This document shows positions 1 through 12,920 of a DNA stretch of 64,000 nucleotides, one piece after another. Numbering within the stretch: the stretch's first letter is position 1; the number at the start of each line of letters is the position of its first letter. Under the pieces are notes generated by a model. That model did not search any database. It saw nothing but the letters and a program-made list of their open reading frames with translations, and was not told where the DNA came from. The position numbers and the translations under genes are program-made. This stretch comes from Tricholoma matsutake (Eukaryota; Basidiomycota; Agaricomycetes; Agaricales; Tricholomataceae), in assembly GCA_026075535.2 (NCBI GenBank), contig AP026546.1, positions 2,728,001 through 2,792,000 on the forward strand, read 5' to 3'.

Positions 1-450
1 ATGTTGCCTTCATCACCATCATCATCTTCCTTACCATCTGTGTGGTTACCATCTTGCAAGCAGAGAGGAGAGGTTGCATGGGAAGGGATAGCACTTTCAT
101 CTTTGATATCCCAGTGTGTTGGAGACCCATCACAAGTGGAAGCCTTGTTCAAATAGTCAGCAAAGATCTAGAGTAAAACATATTTGCATGACATACCCAT
201 CCCCTTGCCCTATGATCAAGCAAGCTGAGGTCAACAGGAGTTTTACTATGTGCAATCGCAGCCTTACTAACTACAGGACTGGTCCCCATAAGGAGGTGCA
301 TCCACTTGTACCATGGGAACTGAGCTTGTACCTTCTCTGTGAAAATACAGTGTCAGAATGATAGAAGACAGTACAAGTTCATGACACACATACCCCAGAT
401 GTTAGCAATCTCACTTCTTGCCATAATGTCATCTTCCCTGCCATTGTCAA
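1..450. other. Flank left of the gypsy element; no gene recognised
   Basis: This is the DNA to the left of the GGAGG target duplication of the gypsy chromovirus. By the nesting logic it should continue the copia remnant C2 that resumes at 7207. I could not recognise copia motifs on either strand, and the open frames are short and unconvincing. Confidence 0.3.
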
Positions 451-455
451 GGAGG

Positions 456-1161
456 TGTCAAGAACCATTCCTTGCCCGATCGGAACCCACATCCATCCGA
501 CTCTTTCCTGCACGTTGAACATGACTTTTGTCTACACCTCCCAATTTTGTTCCTGGCCACCTTGCACTGCCCACGCTGCTGTGCATCAGGCCGCCTTGTA
601 CAGCATCCACGGCTGCCTTTCCAAGGCTGCCGTCTCTATTGCAAATTCAACTATGGATTCCTGTGCGGCTCCCGTAGGTAATTTATCTATGCAGTCGAGA
701 CACTGCTGCAGTCTTCGTTCCTGTTCCGCATTATTCCAGACTACAGTATTTAAGCTTAGTTAGTTTTGCCTTGTATTTCTCAGTTTGTATATCAACATAG
801 ACTCGACTTTACCCTGCCAATCTAAAACCTCCTTCTACTCCAACCCCTGTCCTCTAAGAGTCTGAACTACATTCGACTCAACCTCTAGTCTCCCTCCAAA
901 GTTCTAGTCTCATCTGAACTCAACCTAAGTCCCTCCGTACTCCTCCCCATGTTTACCCACACTTTCCCGCTCCTACCTCTAAACCCTCAACTTGAAATTA
1001 GGACACCAGACGAGGTGAAGGGCACAGCTTCTTACAAGCTGAAGCCAAGTCCTTTCCGTTCCCCCTCCCGCAAAATCCGCATTGACCCAACAATCTCCCG
1101 CTATCATCACCCGCAGTGTCCAGACGGATTCTGAAGTGGCCTCTAGGATCAGTTCTTAACA
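456..1161 (+). repeat. 5' LTR of the gypsy chromovirus
   Basis: A 706-bp direct repeat of 6518-7201 with TG and CA ends. It carries about 22 bp (near 597-618) that the 3' copy lacks. The target duplication GGAGG lies immediately to its left. Confidence 0.93.
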
Positions 1162-1201
1162 GTATATACAAACTCACACTTCACTCGTCCATTTCCTCTC
1201 T

Positions 1202-2575
1202 ATGACCCCTACTGAGACCCGCCAGCGCACAACAAGAAACTCCCAACGCGCCGGTACTATTCCAGGGATCTCTGCAATCCAGCGATCCACCCTTTCCGAC
1301 CCATGACCTGCCACTACTTTTGGAGTGTCTTCCAGACCCTCAAACATCTTTCGACAAATTGGCTCAGGAGCTCCCTCAATCAGTGCCAACCTCATGTCTG
1401 CCCGTGCCCAGCAACCTTCCGGCAACCCAGAAGGTTTTTGATCAAGAACTCCCCTTGAGTACGTAGGAGGCATCAACCAGCCTGAACCCTTTGGGTTGGA
1501 AGATCCTGGTCTAGAGGATGGACCCCCCAGCGGACCTGACGGCCCTGGGGGTGACCCCAATCCCAATGATCCTGAGGATCAACCTCCCATGGGGGAAAAC
1601 CCTGACCCAGGGGATAGGTTCATAGATGTCCTTTACAACCTCTCAGAGAGTATCCGCACCCTTCGTCAGAATAACACACCCAAGACCGAAAAAATCAAAG
1701 TTCGCGAGCCCGACACTTTCGACAGTGCCAATCCAAAGAAACTTAGAGACTTCTTAGTCTCCTGCAATCTTCATTTCCATGACCATCTGCACGTATTTTC
1801 CTCTGATGAGAAAAAGATCATATTCATCCTTTCTTATCTTAAGGGATCAGCTCTCAGTTGGTTTGAGCCTGGTCTGAATGACCCAACAGATTCCGCACAC
1901 TGGATGTGGGACTACGAAGCTTTCCTCACCGAGCTGGAAAGCAACTTCGGTCTGCACGACCCAGTCGGAGATGCGGAAAAGGCTCTCTCTGATTTAGCAA
2001 TGAAGAAAGGTGGTCATATCATGAAATATAATGTTGACTTCTGGGAATTAGCTTCTAGGGTCAACTGGAATGAAGCAGCCCTTCGCGACCACTATTTCTG
2101 TGGTCTTCTGCTCCAGCTTCGCATAGAAGTTCTCCGGGGTGGTAAACCCAATACTCTCGCAGAACTGCACTTGAAAGCACAGGACAGTGATGACATCTAC
2201 TGGATGCAAGAAGACGAATCCCATTTTGAAACAAAGAATTCCAGTAACATCACTAACTCTAGTCGGAAGGACTCTTCAAAAAGCCCTTCCCCATCAACAA
2301 ACCAAGCATCTTCAAACTCCACCCGCAGTAACACCTCCAACCAGCAGTCTTCTGCAACAAAGAACACTTCCCGGGACAAGCCCAAGTTGTCCATCTCTGA
2401 TAAGTTGGGGAAGAACGGCAAGCTTACTGGGGAGGAATGAGAACATCGCATGAGAGAATGACTTTGTCTCTACTGCGGTGAGGAAGGGCACGTAGCAGGA
2501 AACTGCCCAAAATCCAAAGCCGCAAAAGCCTGTGCATCCACTGTCGTTCCCGAGACTATGGACTCGGAAAAATAG
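1202..2575 (+). pseudogene. gag of the gypsy chromovirus, broken by TGA codons
   Basis: The capsid/nucleocapsid polyprotein. The frame starts at ATG 1202 just inside the 5' LTR and runs to TAG at 2573-2575, about 458 codons. It is interrupted by TGA at 1304-1306, 1439-1441, 2438-2440 and 2459-2461. The longest open part (1496-2440) has the helical gag region, including YLKGSALSWFEPGL. A zinc knuckle CLYCGEEGHVAGNC (C-X2-C-X4-H-X4-C) follows the last TGA at about 2464-2505 in the same frame. This shows the real gag extended past the apparent stops. All four premature stops are TGA, as expected if arginine CGA codons decayed. Pol follows in a different frame. Confidence 0.85.
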
Positions 2576-2631
2576 TCTGCAACCCTCAGGATACAGCCAT
2601 TGGGGCTGGGGGTTGCATTGACCTTACCCAC

Positions 2632-5600
2632 TTGGCTGCCTATGTTCGTCTCAATGTGTCCGCTCTTTCCGACCCTGACTCCCTAATCATCCTCTTAACT
2701 ATTCCTGACCTTTCCACCCCTGTCCAAACCCTCATTGATTCTGGTTCATCCCACTGCTTTCTTGACTCCTCTTTCATGTTGAATAACCAACTCAGCATGG
2801 AATCCATTAACCCGATCAGTTTACGACTCTTTGATGGATCTTGCAACTCCACCATAACTCAGATCGTCAAACTTCCGGTCACCTTCCCTGCCAGTGAAGT
2901 ATTCAATTTGTCATTTCATGTAACCTCACTCGACTCTTCCTGTTCCGCTGTACTTGGTCATAACTGGCTGAAGCAATACAATCTGTTGATTGACTGGTCT
3001 TCAAGCCAACTCGCTTTCTGCTCTGCAGATCATAGAGGTCCAGCACCCCTGACATTGCCTTTGTCCCCAAATCTTCCGGTAGAAATCCTCAACTCTTCCG
3101 CACTTTCTGAACCCCCCATTCCTCCTAAGTTTACACCTCCTGACATCTCCTTCATCAACGCTGCCGCTTATGCGCGTGCTAGCAAACTTCCTGGGGCATT
3201 AGCTTTTCAGATGACCTTCGCTCCAGAAGGGTTATCTGCCTGCTCTGCCCATTCCGCTAACTCTTCTGACCTTTCCAAGATTCCGCCTGAGTATCACGAA
3301 TTCACTGATGTCTTTAATAAGACTAAAGTGGATACCCTTCCTCTGCATCGGTCTTACGACCTCAAGATAGAGACAGAAGACAATACTCCTCCACCTCCAG
3401 GCCGAATGTATTCTCTCTCCCCCTCTGAATTAGAAGCCTTATGAGTCTTTATTGACAAAAATGTCCACTCAGGTTTCATCCGCCCATCCAAGTCGCCGCA
3501 TGGCGCCCCTATTCTCTTTGTCAAGAAGAAGGATGGTAGTCTCCAACTTTGTGTCGACTACCGAGGACTTAACTGTCTTACAAAGAAAGACCACTACCCA
3601 CTTCCTCTCATTTCCGACCTACTTGACTCTCCCCGCAAAGCCCGCTTGTTCACCAAAATAGACTTGCAGCATGCTTATCACCTAGTCTGCATCGCTGATG
3701 GTGATGAGTGGAAAACTACTTTCCGCACCTGCTACGGATCCTTCGAGTGGTTGGTGGTCCCCTTTGGGCTCATTAATGCACCCGCAGCTTTCCAGTGGTT
3801 TATGAACGACATCTTCAGCAACATGCTGGATGTTTGTGTCATTGTATACCTCGACGACATCCTAATCTATTCTGATGACAAGTCCCAGCACGGGGCTCAC
3901 GTCAAAGAAGTCCTCCGCCGTCTCCGGAAAAATGGACTTTATGCCTCTCCACAGAAATGTGAGTTCCACAAAGACACCATTGAATATTTAGGTTTCATCC
4001 TTTCACCGGATGGACTTTGGATGGCCAAGGATAAAGTCAAAACCGTGCTCGACTGGCCCGAGCCTAGGAAAGTTAAGGACATCCAATCATTCTTAGGCTT
4101 CTGCAATTTTTACCGCTGTTTCATTAACGGTTATTCAGACATTGTCATCCCACTTACCCGCTTGATGCGGAAATCCGCACCTTGGGACTTCAACAAGAAG
4201 TGCTGCGATGCCTTTGAAAGGCTCAAACAAGAATTCACTCATGCACCCATCTTAACTCAATGGGTACCCGACTCACAAATGGTACTTGAAACCGACACTT
4301 CTGACTATGCCCTAGCTGCTATCCTTTCGGTTTACACTGCGGATGGAGAAATCCATCTGGTCGCTTTTCATTCCCGCTGCTTCAATCCCACTGAACTAAA
4401 TTATGACACACATGACAAGGAACTCTTGGCCATTTTCGAAGCCTTCAAACACTGGAGGCAGTACTTCGAGGGTTCCACAAACCCGGTTGATGTGGTCACC
4501 GACCACAAAAATCTTGAGTACTTCAGCACTACCAAGTTGCTCACCCGCCACCAGGCCCGTTGGTCTGAGTACCTTTCCCAGTTCAATCTCGTCATCTGCT
4601 TCCGCCCCGGGAAACTAGGGGCCAAGCCAGACGCACTCACTAGACGTTGGGACGTCTACCGCAAAGGGGGAAATAGCGACTTCACCTCCATAAACCCAAC
4701 CAACTTCCGACCTGTATTCACACAGGAACAGCTCACCTCTTCCCTCTGTGCCACCTATTTCGCCACACCCATCCTTCAACAGGCAGTAATCATGGATGTT
4801 GAGAAACTTCACCACGACATCTGCACCTCCCTACCCCTTGACCCCTTTTTATCTGCACATCTTCCGACACCTACCGACCCCAACTGGACCATAGACAAGG
4901 CAGGTCTTCTCCACCACTTCGACCGGATTTATGTTCCGGACGTCACGGATCTTTGCCTCAAGGTCCTTCAGTACAAACACAATCACATGCTCTCTGGCCA
5001 CTTTGGACAAAACAAAACCCAGCAGCTTGTCCGCCGGGAATATGTCTGGCCAAACCTCCGCACCTTTGTGCAGGAATTCTGCAAATCCTGTACCACTTGC
5101 AAACAATCCAAATCGCCTCGACACAAGCCCTATGGGTTCCTAAAACAACTTCCGGTTCCGGAACGACCTTGGAACTCCATCTCCATGGACTTCATTGAAC
5201 AACTACCCAACTCCAATGGTCACACCGCTATCCTGGTCATCGTTGACTGCCTCACCAAGCAAGGCATCTTCATCCCAACTGTCAATGAAATCACAGCCCA
5301 AGAACTAGCCAACCTGTTTGTCCTCCACGTCTTCTCCAAGCATGGCATTCCGTCGCATGTCACTTGCGACCGGGGATCCAAGTTTGTCTCCCATTTCTTC
5401 CACTCCCTCAGAAAAGCACTCGACATGCGGATACACTTCACTTCTGGTTATCACCCGCAAGGTGATGGTCAGACAGAACGACTTAATCAGACCTTGGAGC
5501 AGTACCTCTGGATCTTCTGCAACTATCAGCAGGATGACTGGTCTCACCTCTTACCCTTGGGCAAATTTGCCTACAACAATGCTCCTTCCGCCTCTACAGG

Positions 5601-6261
5601 CATATCCCCTTTCTTTGCCAACAAAGGCTATCACCTGAACATTTCCGTCTTTCCAGAACGCAACTTAGCTTCACAGTGCGCCCGCGAGTTTGTTGTCGAC
5701 TTAGATGACCTTCATCAGGAGCTTCGGAAACAACTTGTGGCCACTCAAGAGCGTTATCAAGGTCCTGCAGACAAACATCGGGCACCCGCACCTGACTTCA
5801 ACATTGGTGAATCTGCCTATGTCACTGTGGAAAATATCCGCACCACACATCCTTCCAAGAAACTTTCCAAAAAGCACCATGGCCCCTTTGAAATCATCGC
5901 CCACCCAGGCACTCACTCAGTCACCCTGCGGCTCCTGGATCACATGCAGGCCATTCACCCTGTTTTCCATGTCTCTCAACTAGAGAAACACTCCCCAAAC
6001 ACAATTCCAAATCGAGTACAACCTCCACCTCCTCCGATCACCATCGATGACGAGCTCGAATATGAGATTGCTGAAGTCCTCGACTCCAAAGTCGACAACT
6101 GATGTCGCTGCAAGATTCTCTACCTTGTCCAATGGGAAGGTTACCAGGGAACCAAGAAAGAGACTTCCTGGCTACCTGTTACGGAACTTGACCATGCCCA
6201 AGAACTCCTTGCAGATTTTCACACCCGCTACCTGCAGAAACCCGGTCCATTACCCGCTTAA
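2632..6261 (+). pseudogene. pol of the gypsy chromovirus: PR, RT, RNase H, IN, chromodomain
   Basis: One reading frame broken by TGA at 3442-3444 and 6100-6102 and ending at TAA 6259-6261. In order: aspartic protease motif LIDSGSSHCFLD; reverse transcriptase with the catalytic box YLDDILIYS near 3847; RNase H with ETDTSDYALAA and TDHKNLEYF; integrase with a HHCC finger near 4980-5105, then the catalytic-core segments MDFIEQLP, TCDRGSKFV and YHPQGDGQTERL. After the second TGA the frame continues into a chromodomain (CKILYLVQWEGY). That places the element among chromoviruses, whose chromodomain steers integration to marked chromatin. The true pol start lies upstream of 2632, since the frame is open back to about 2560. 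Confidence 0.92.
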
Positions 6262-6502
6262 AGACTATTCACGTTGCTTATTCACTCGGTTTGTACTCAG
6301 AAACAAAATTCACTGAAAAAAGATTTTTTTGGATCTGACTGGATCCCTACACTACCTCCGCTTCTCCCTCTCTGTCTTTGTCACCCTCTCCCCCAACCTC
6401 GCCCTCTTCTCCACCCTCGTCCTTCTCTCCACCCTCCTCATCTCCACTCTCGCTCTCTTCCTCATTCAGACTCAAACCCTCATGTGCCTCGTAGGCTCGG
6501 CA

Positions 6503-6517
6503 CTAAGGGGGAAATAC
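6503..6517 (+). promoter_or_regulatory. Polypurine tract of the gypsy chromovirus
   Basis: The purine run AAGGGGGAAA lies immediately before the 3' LTR, where plus-strand DNA synthesis is primed in LTR retrotransposons. Its position just left of the LTR's first TG supports the boundary. Confidence 0.7.
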
Positions 6518-7201
6518 TGTCAAGAACTGTTCCTCGCCCGATCAGAACCCGCATCCATCCGACTCTTTCCCGCACATCAAACATGACTTTTGTCTACGCC
6601 TCCCAATTTCGTTCCTGGCCACCTTGCACTGCCCATGCTGCTGTGCATCAGGCTGCCTTTCCAAGGCTGCCGTCTCTATTGCAAATTTGACTATGGATTC
6701 CTGTGCGGCTCCCATAGGTAATTTATCTACGCAGTCAAGACACTGCTGCAGTCTTTGTTCCTGTTCCGCATTATTCCGAACTACAGTATTTAAGCTTAGT
6801 TAGTTTCGCCTTGTATTCCTCAGTTTGTATATCAACATAGACTCGACTTTACCCTGCCAATCTAAAACCTCCTTCTACTCCAACCCCTGTCCTCTAAGAG
6901 TCTGAACTACATTCGACTCAACCTCTAGTCTCCCTCCGAAGTTCTAGTCTCATCTGAACTCAACCTAAGTCCCTCCATACTCCTCCCTGTGTTTACCCGC
7001 ACTTTCCTGCTCCTACCTCTAAACCCTCGACTTGAAATTAGGACACCAGACGAGGTGAAGGGCACAGCTTCTTACAAGCTGAAGCCAAGTCCTTTCCATT
7101 CCCCCTCCCACAGAATCTGCATCGACCTGACAATCTCCCGCTATCATCACCCGCAGTGTCCAGATGGATTCCGAAGCGGCCTCTAGGATCAGTTCTTAAC
7201 A
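6518..7201 (+). repeat. 3' LTR of the gypsy chromovirus
   Basis: A 684-bp copy of 456-1161 ending TTCTTAACA, followed by the second GGAGG at 7202-7206. Several transitions separate the two LTRs. Confidence 0.93.
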
Positions 7202-7206
7202 GGAGG

Positions 7207-7886
7207 CCTTGTCCTGTCTCCGAGATGCTAGCCCAATGCTTGACATAGTTTTTCTTGATCCTAAATACCATTCAGCAATAACGTAACAAGAGGGTGTGTG
7301 TTATTGCACACCAAGTAACCCAATTCTTCACAGATTCACCCAACACTTTCACATAATCCTTCGTGTTGCTCCACATTGAGTTCTCAACTTCAATGAAGAG
7401 CCTCCATGCAATGGATTGATACTGTTTGATTACCTTCTTGCCACCACTGGACACAGCACCCACATCACCCTTGTCAAATCTGAGGGCAACCATTCAATGA
7501 AAGGGAGATGGTAATTTCCTTGCACCATTCTTTGTAATTTGATTTGAGTTTGTCGAGTTTCTCACCAGAATACTGAACTGAGAGTTTGATCGGGGTAACC
7601 AAGGGAGGGCTAGAGTCTGTCATGTTGGGTATGGGAAGAAAAATGAGATTCAAAGAGGCCATCTAGGGGTTGATTGCACAAAGGATAATCTGTGATCCGA
7701 AATGGGATAGTGATCAGAATTTCGATCAAAAAAATGATGTAGGTAAAGTGTCGAGTGGCTAGGAAATTGTCTACCATCACTCAAAAGAGACGGGAGTGGC
7801 CCATAACCTGTAGAGAATTGATCCTAGAAAAGAATAGACTCAGTCGATGTATAATTGACTATATACAAGCAAATAGTACCTAGATA
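7207..7886 (-). mobile_element. Remnant of copia element C2: gag start, primer site and part of its 5' LTR
   Basis: On the minus strand the order is LTR end CTACA (7809), the primer site GGTTATGGGCC (7798-7808), then an N-terminal gag reading frame from 7662. That frame shares the segment LDKLKSNYKEWCKEI with the gag of the neighbouring element C1. Coding beyond about 7474 is degraded. The gypsy chromovirus cut this element at 7206. Its LTR (7809-7886) is interrupted by C1 and continues at 21942-22214. Confidence 0.7.
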
Positions 7887-9564
7887 TATAGAAAATCAAT
7901 CCTAGCATAATCAGAGTTTAACTCAGTCTCTGTACAAGTGACTTCAATAACACAAGTACTGTACCTAGCATAATCAGAGTTTAACTATAGGTACAGTAAG
8001 TAATGATCCATAATTGAGTGATAACAAACGCACTCACCTCAGTCTCTGTACAAGTGACTGAGGTGAACAGTGATGATGCTCAACCCGGAAACCCAAACAA
8101 AACCCACAAAAAGGCTTTGGATGGTATAACACAAGTCAGAGGAAGGATGCAAGGCCCTCTAGATGTCACCTGTCAGACTGACCATCAAATAGAACTGCTT
8201 GTCAAAGCAGTTCAAAGCTAAAAGAATGTGTTTCGAGGACTTGCAATGATTTTTGAGAAGTTGCGATGATTTGCGAGGTGTTGCAATATTTTTTGAGGTT
8301 TTTTCAAAGAAGTCTCGAGGAATTTCGAGTGTGCAAATATGTTCAGATGCAAGATTGGGGGACTAGATGAGTAGTAGAAGCAAAGCAAAGGCGAATCAAG
8401 GGAAACGAGAGCAAAAATAGCGTAATGCGAGGAATTTCAAGGAATTTCAAGGAAGTTTAGCATAAAATACCAAACTTCGGACTGAATAAGACTAAACTGA
8501 ACTCTCAAATCACTGTGATTTGGGAGGAAGACAATGACTTTCTTGTTTTTCTTTGTATCTAGTACATCTTTTTATATAAAATAAAGAAAGTACCTAAAAA
8601 GGCTAGAGAACATGAGGCAAACATGTGGAAAACTCGAGGCAAAAGATAATAGAAGTATATCAGAACAATAAAGTGAGACTAGAAAGGGTGAATATAACAC
8701 ATGATGAAGAAATAATAAGAAAGAATAGCTAAAAGTGGATTGTCCTTGTTATAAATTGAATAAAACATCAGAAATTGCTTCGAGTGGATTGTATGCGTGC
8801 ACATGCAGTTGAAATGTGTTCGGTATACTTGAGATAGTGTCCCATGTGTCCAGCATGCATCCAAAGATTGTTCAAATAGGAAATACTGTGTCCAAAGATG
8901 TTTTTCGAGGTTCGATGTTTTTCAAAGATTTTCGAAGTTTCTTCGGACTTTGTTCATGGCCCGAAATCAGTGCGGTATTGTTCGACAATGGTAGGGGATA
9001 CATCTGGCATGTGTGCAATGACCATTTGGATAGCGATATAGTGTCCAATGTTGATTTTCAATGTTTGATGATTTTCGAAGTCTTTTGAGGAAATATTGGA
9101 CTTGTTAGAAGGCCGATATCACTGTGATATTGCTCGAGACTGGCTCGGAACCCATCGACAATGTTCCAAGTGTATATCCTGAGCTGTACAAAGATCGGGG
9201 GAATTGTATTATGGCAGCCAAAGGCATATGAAAGATTTCAAGGTGTCGCAAAGAATTTTGAAGCATTCTCATGACTTTGTAGAGGTTCGTAGAGCTTTGT
9301 AGAGCTTTGGAGGGGTTCGTATGGGTTCATAGAGCTTCGACAATGATCATAGATGTATTTTCCGAGCTTGAACAACAAGGTGGACCTATCAACAGTTGAC
9401 TGTCTACTCTATATATATGTGAGGCCAGCTACACAATGCATGAAAGGAATAAACAGCACAAAGAGACTTATGAAATGACACATCAAAGAGATAAGCTATA
9501 AATAGTACATGCATCAGATGCATGATCACGTACACTCATGGTGTGATAATGGGCATTCTCAACA
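7887..9564 (-). repeat. 3' LTR of copia C1, split by a solo LTR
   Basis: The LTR parts are 7887-8070 and 9396-9564, matching the 5' LTR pieces at 18760-18927, 20458-20612 and 21920-21941. The plus-strand left end reads TATAGAAAATC in both LTRs, so the usual CA terminus was already changed when the element inserted. A solo gypsy LTR occupies 8071-9391. Confidence 0.88.
8071..9391 (-). repeat. Solo gypsy LTR (TGATAGGTCCAC family) inside the C1 3' LTR
   Basis: A 1321-bp sequence running, on the plus strand, from TGATGATGCTCAACCC to GTGGACCTATCA. It is flanked by ACAG at 8067-8070 and 9392-9395, a 4-bp duplication that is single in the matching 5' LTR of C1. Related copies lie at 9712-10886, 59153-60156 and 61281-62285. 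Read on the minus strand it starts TGATAGG and carries a TATA-like stretch, so the LTR is minus oriented. Confidence 0.85.
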
Positions 9565-9711
9565 CTCCTCCTCACATGGAATCACATTAGCGGAGACCCA
9601 AGAAGTTCCTCAGGTAGGTGAATTGTTTAATGTCAAGGGCCTTTGTGAACATGTCAGCAACATTTTGATGGGTATACACATAAGAGAGATGTAAGTCATT
9701 GGATTGGATGC

Positions 9712-10886
9712 TGATAGGTTGTCTCCTCGGCTCAAAGGCTGATTCACCATTACAACCACATTCTAATCACATCGGCTAACTCCTATGATGTCCCAGATGC
9801 AGCGTGAACCAGTCTATCGATTGCAATATCATATTGACCACATCGAAACATCACCAGCGACATCGATTGTACTGAGAAACCACATTGCACAACCTTAGGA
9901 CTACCTTGAAAGCCCCTAAGATCCCTCTAAACAACCACCGAACATCCCCAATCAACTTTGAACAAACTGCGACCACAATTGAACATCGTCGACCATCATT
10001 GAGCATTATTGATTGATATCGAGAGACTATGAGCAACATCAGGCACCACATTTGTTATCTATATGGTGGAATACCATGCGCCAGGAAGTATTCCAACTTG
10101 TGCTCAAACCTGCTGATAGTAGGTCAGCCTTGTTCCAAGTCCCTATCGCATACAGAACCCACTGGATGGATTATTGTGAGACTTAGCATGGTTTATACAC
10201 AAAGGACAGTCCCTTTTTAGTTCTATACCCTTTATTACTCTTTCATCATATGATATATCTCTTCTTTGGATTCCAGTCTTCTTTTTGGCCTTGTGCCTTA
10301 ACTCATATCTTTTGCCTCATGTTCTACACATGTTTCTCATACCCTTTTAGGAAGTTTCTTTTAAAACATATAAAACTCTGTAGTATCTACTTGGGAATAA
10401 CAAGAAATTGTCTTCACCTATCATCTCGTATACAGTTCTAAGCATCTGATCAATATTCTAAAACAATCTAAGTTTCTATGAGTTTTCTCAATCGACAAGA
10501 AACCTCTGCGATCATCATCATCCTCGATCTTCCTTCGATCCTCTTGTCGCTAGCACTAGTAACCATTCCAACACTTCATAGCCATTGGCTATAGCCTTCA
10601 TATACTATCGACCTATCGAAAAGTCCTCAGAATTCACACATCGACCATCAATGATAAAACATTGTTTGCCATCGATCGTCCTCGATATTGATCAATACTC
10701 CATCAGACCTCGCTGAACACCTTCCTCTCTTATTAAACTACCTTTACAACTAGTACCAACTGGTTGTCTTCCCACAGGTTGGACCATGAACATTCAGAAT
10801 GTCTTGCACCCTTCCTCTGACTCATGCAAATATCATTGGTTGCCTCATCAGCTGTTTTGGTGGTTTTCCCGGGTTGAGTACCATCA
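9712..10886 (+). repeat. Second solo gypsy LTR inside C1 pol
   Basis: It begins TGATAGGTTGTC on the plus strand and ends GGGTTGAGTACCATCA, so it is the same LTR family as 8071-9391 in the opposite orientation. It separates the C1 RNase H residues FLHKHV from the C-terminal segment SNDLHLSYV. Removing the LTR plus 4 bp restores that frame. The flanking 4 bp (ATGC and ACAT) do not match, so the duplication itself has decayed or the edges are slightly off. Confidence 0.75.
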
Positions 10887-12920
10887 ACATGTTTGTGGAG
10901 GAAATGGTATTTGATATTGATATGTTTGACATGGGAGTGGAGAAGGGGGTCTTAAGACAGGGTCTTTGTTGCTGAATTGTCACAGTAAATAGTTGTTGGG
11001 ATTGTCTGTTGATAACTGATGGAGTGTAGAAGAGTGCACAGCCAAGTACACTCCTTAGCCACTTCAAACACAGCTATGCATTCAGCTTCACAAGATGAGG
11101 TGGCGATGACTTTCTGTTTATGGGATGTCCAAGAGACAGTGCCAGACCCAAGAGAACAAACATAGCCTCCAATGCTGTGACATGTATCAAGGCAATTAGC
11201 CCAGTCAGAGTTGCTAAAAGCATGAAGATTTATGGGGAGATCACCACCAAGATAGAGTTTCAGATCCCTTGTCCCCTTGATGTATCTCACCACCCTGATG
11301 GCAGCAGCCCAATGTTTGAAAGAGTAACAGTCGAGATACTGTGATAGTTGTTGTACTGCATGTGAAATGTTGGGATGAGTAGAAATTGCCAAGTATAGGA
11401 GACATCCTACAAGTGATCGATATGGGAGTTTAGAGAGCTGTAGATGGTCTTCTGAGGAAATGAGCTGAGGGTTAGGCCATCGTAGTTTGGAACCAGGTTC
11501 CAGAGGTGCAGAGACTGGTTGTGCTTTCTTCTGACCAAATTGTTTGACTATCTTGTCAATAAGTGCCATCTGTGAAAGTGCAACAGTACATGTGGCCTGG
11601 TCCCAAGATATGGCAATCCCTACAATAAAATGTGCTGTCCCAAGCTCAGAAATAGTCCAGACCTTATGCATCTGGTCTTTAAACCACTCATTCTCCTCCT
11701 TTGAATCAGCAATTGACAGGTAATTGTCAACATGAACCACCACAATAATGATGCCAGAGTCCAATCTGCAATAGTATATGCAAGACTCACAAGATAGGCA
11801 AGTAAATCCCCATTTAATCATCTGTGCATTAAGCATCTGATTCCATATTTGCCCGCTCGTACAACCCACATTGAAGTTTCCATACCCAGTCCTCCTTCCT
11901 GGGTTCTTTGAAGTCAGAAGGTTGTTGCATGTATTGTACTTCATCATCCAGTAGAAACCCATATAGGAAAGCTGTCTTTATGTCAATCTGTTGCGCATCC
12001 CAACCCAAAGAGGCAGCAATATGCAACAGAATCCACCAAGATTCAATGTGCACAGTGGGTGAGGTGGTTTTAGTATAGTCTCTACCATAGATTTGTTCAT
12101 TGCCTTTGAATACGACACCTACTTTCCAGTGGATGGGCTTCCCAGTTTTATTTCACTTAATATGGACAATTGGTTTTCCTTTTCAGATGTGCTTCCCCTG
12201 GGGTACCTCGGCTCTTGTAAACTCCCATGTCTTTCAGGGATTTCAACTCATCCAAATACCCTTCCCTCCATCTCTCAGCATTGATGGTGTTCTTAGCCTC
12301 CTTCCATGTCCTTGGTTCATCTTCAAATTGAAGGGATTCTGGATCAAAATCCACCATCTCCAAGATCAGGGCTTGAATCTGATGTGCCTGATCACCTAGA
12401 TCGAGGTTATCCAATGATTGATGTAGGTCTTCAATGACATTGTTGTCCCAATCATGATCGATGATCAGCAGGTTATTTCCATCAGTCAGGGAGGGTGTTG
12501 GATCAGGGCCAAGTGATCAAGTAGCTACCACAGCGGCACAACAAGCATGCCATGCTTCTTTGATGTGTATGGCACTTTCTTGGGATTCCTGAATGGCAGT
12601 TGTTGTCCTAGTGGTGGCTGGTCCACCATCAGGATACCTCTCAGTATGGACAGGTATTCGAGAAGAATGGCACAGGGGTACAGGGGGTGCTAGTGGTGTC
12701 AGTGCTTGTTCACATCTATTGTCGACCTCAATGGTGAGGTTGTGGGCAGGGAAGGGATCATCCTCATTGTCGTTCACAGGTAGGTATGTATGAGTAGATT
12801 TATTGTTTTGAATATCCATACATGTTGACTTGGCAGGAGGGATGTGTGGTGAATGGCCATCATGACTCTTGAGGAATTTAACATGATACGAACTGTGGAC
12901 CTTCCTAGTAGCCTGGTTCA

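Larger units (their letters stand above)
451..7206 (+). mobile_element. Ty3/gypsy chromovirus with both LTRs and 5-bp target duplication
   Basis: A nearly complete LTR retrotransposon on the plus strand. Two LTRs (456-1161 and 6518-7201) begin TGTCAAGAAC and end TTCTTAACA. They are flanked by the identical duplication GGAGG at 451-455 and 7202-7206. Between them lie gag, protease, reverse transcriptase, RNase H, integrase and a C-terminal chromodomain in gypsy order. The LTRs are very similar but differ by point changes and by about 22 bp present only in the 5' copy. The coding region has several in-frame TGA codons, so this copy looks dead but not ancient. It sits inside an older copia remnant. 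Confidence 0.95.
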
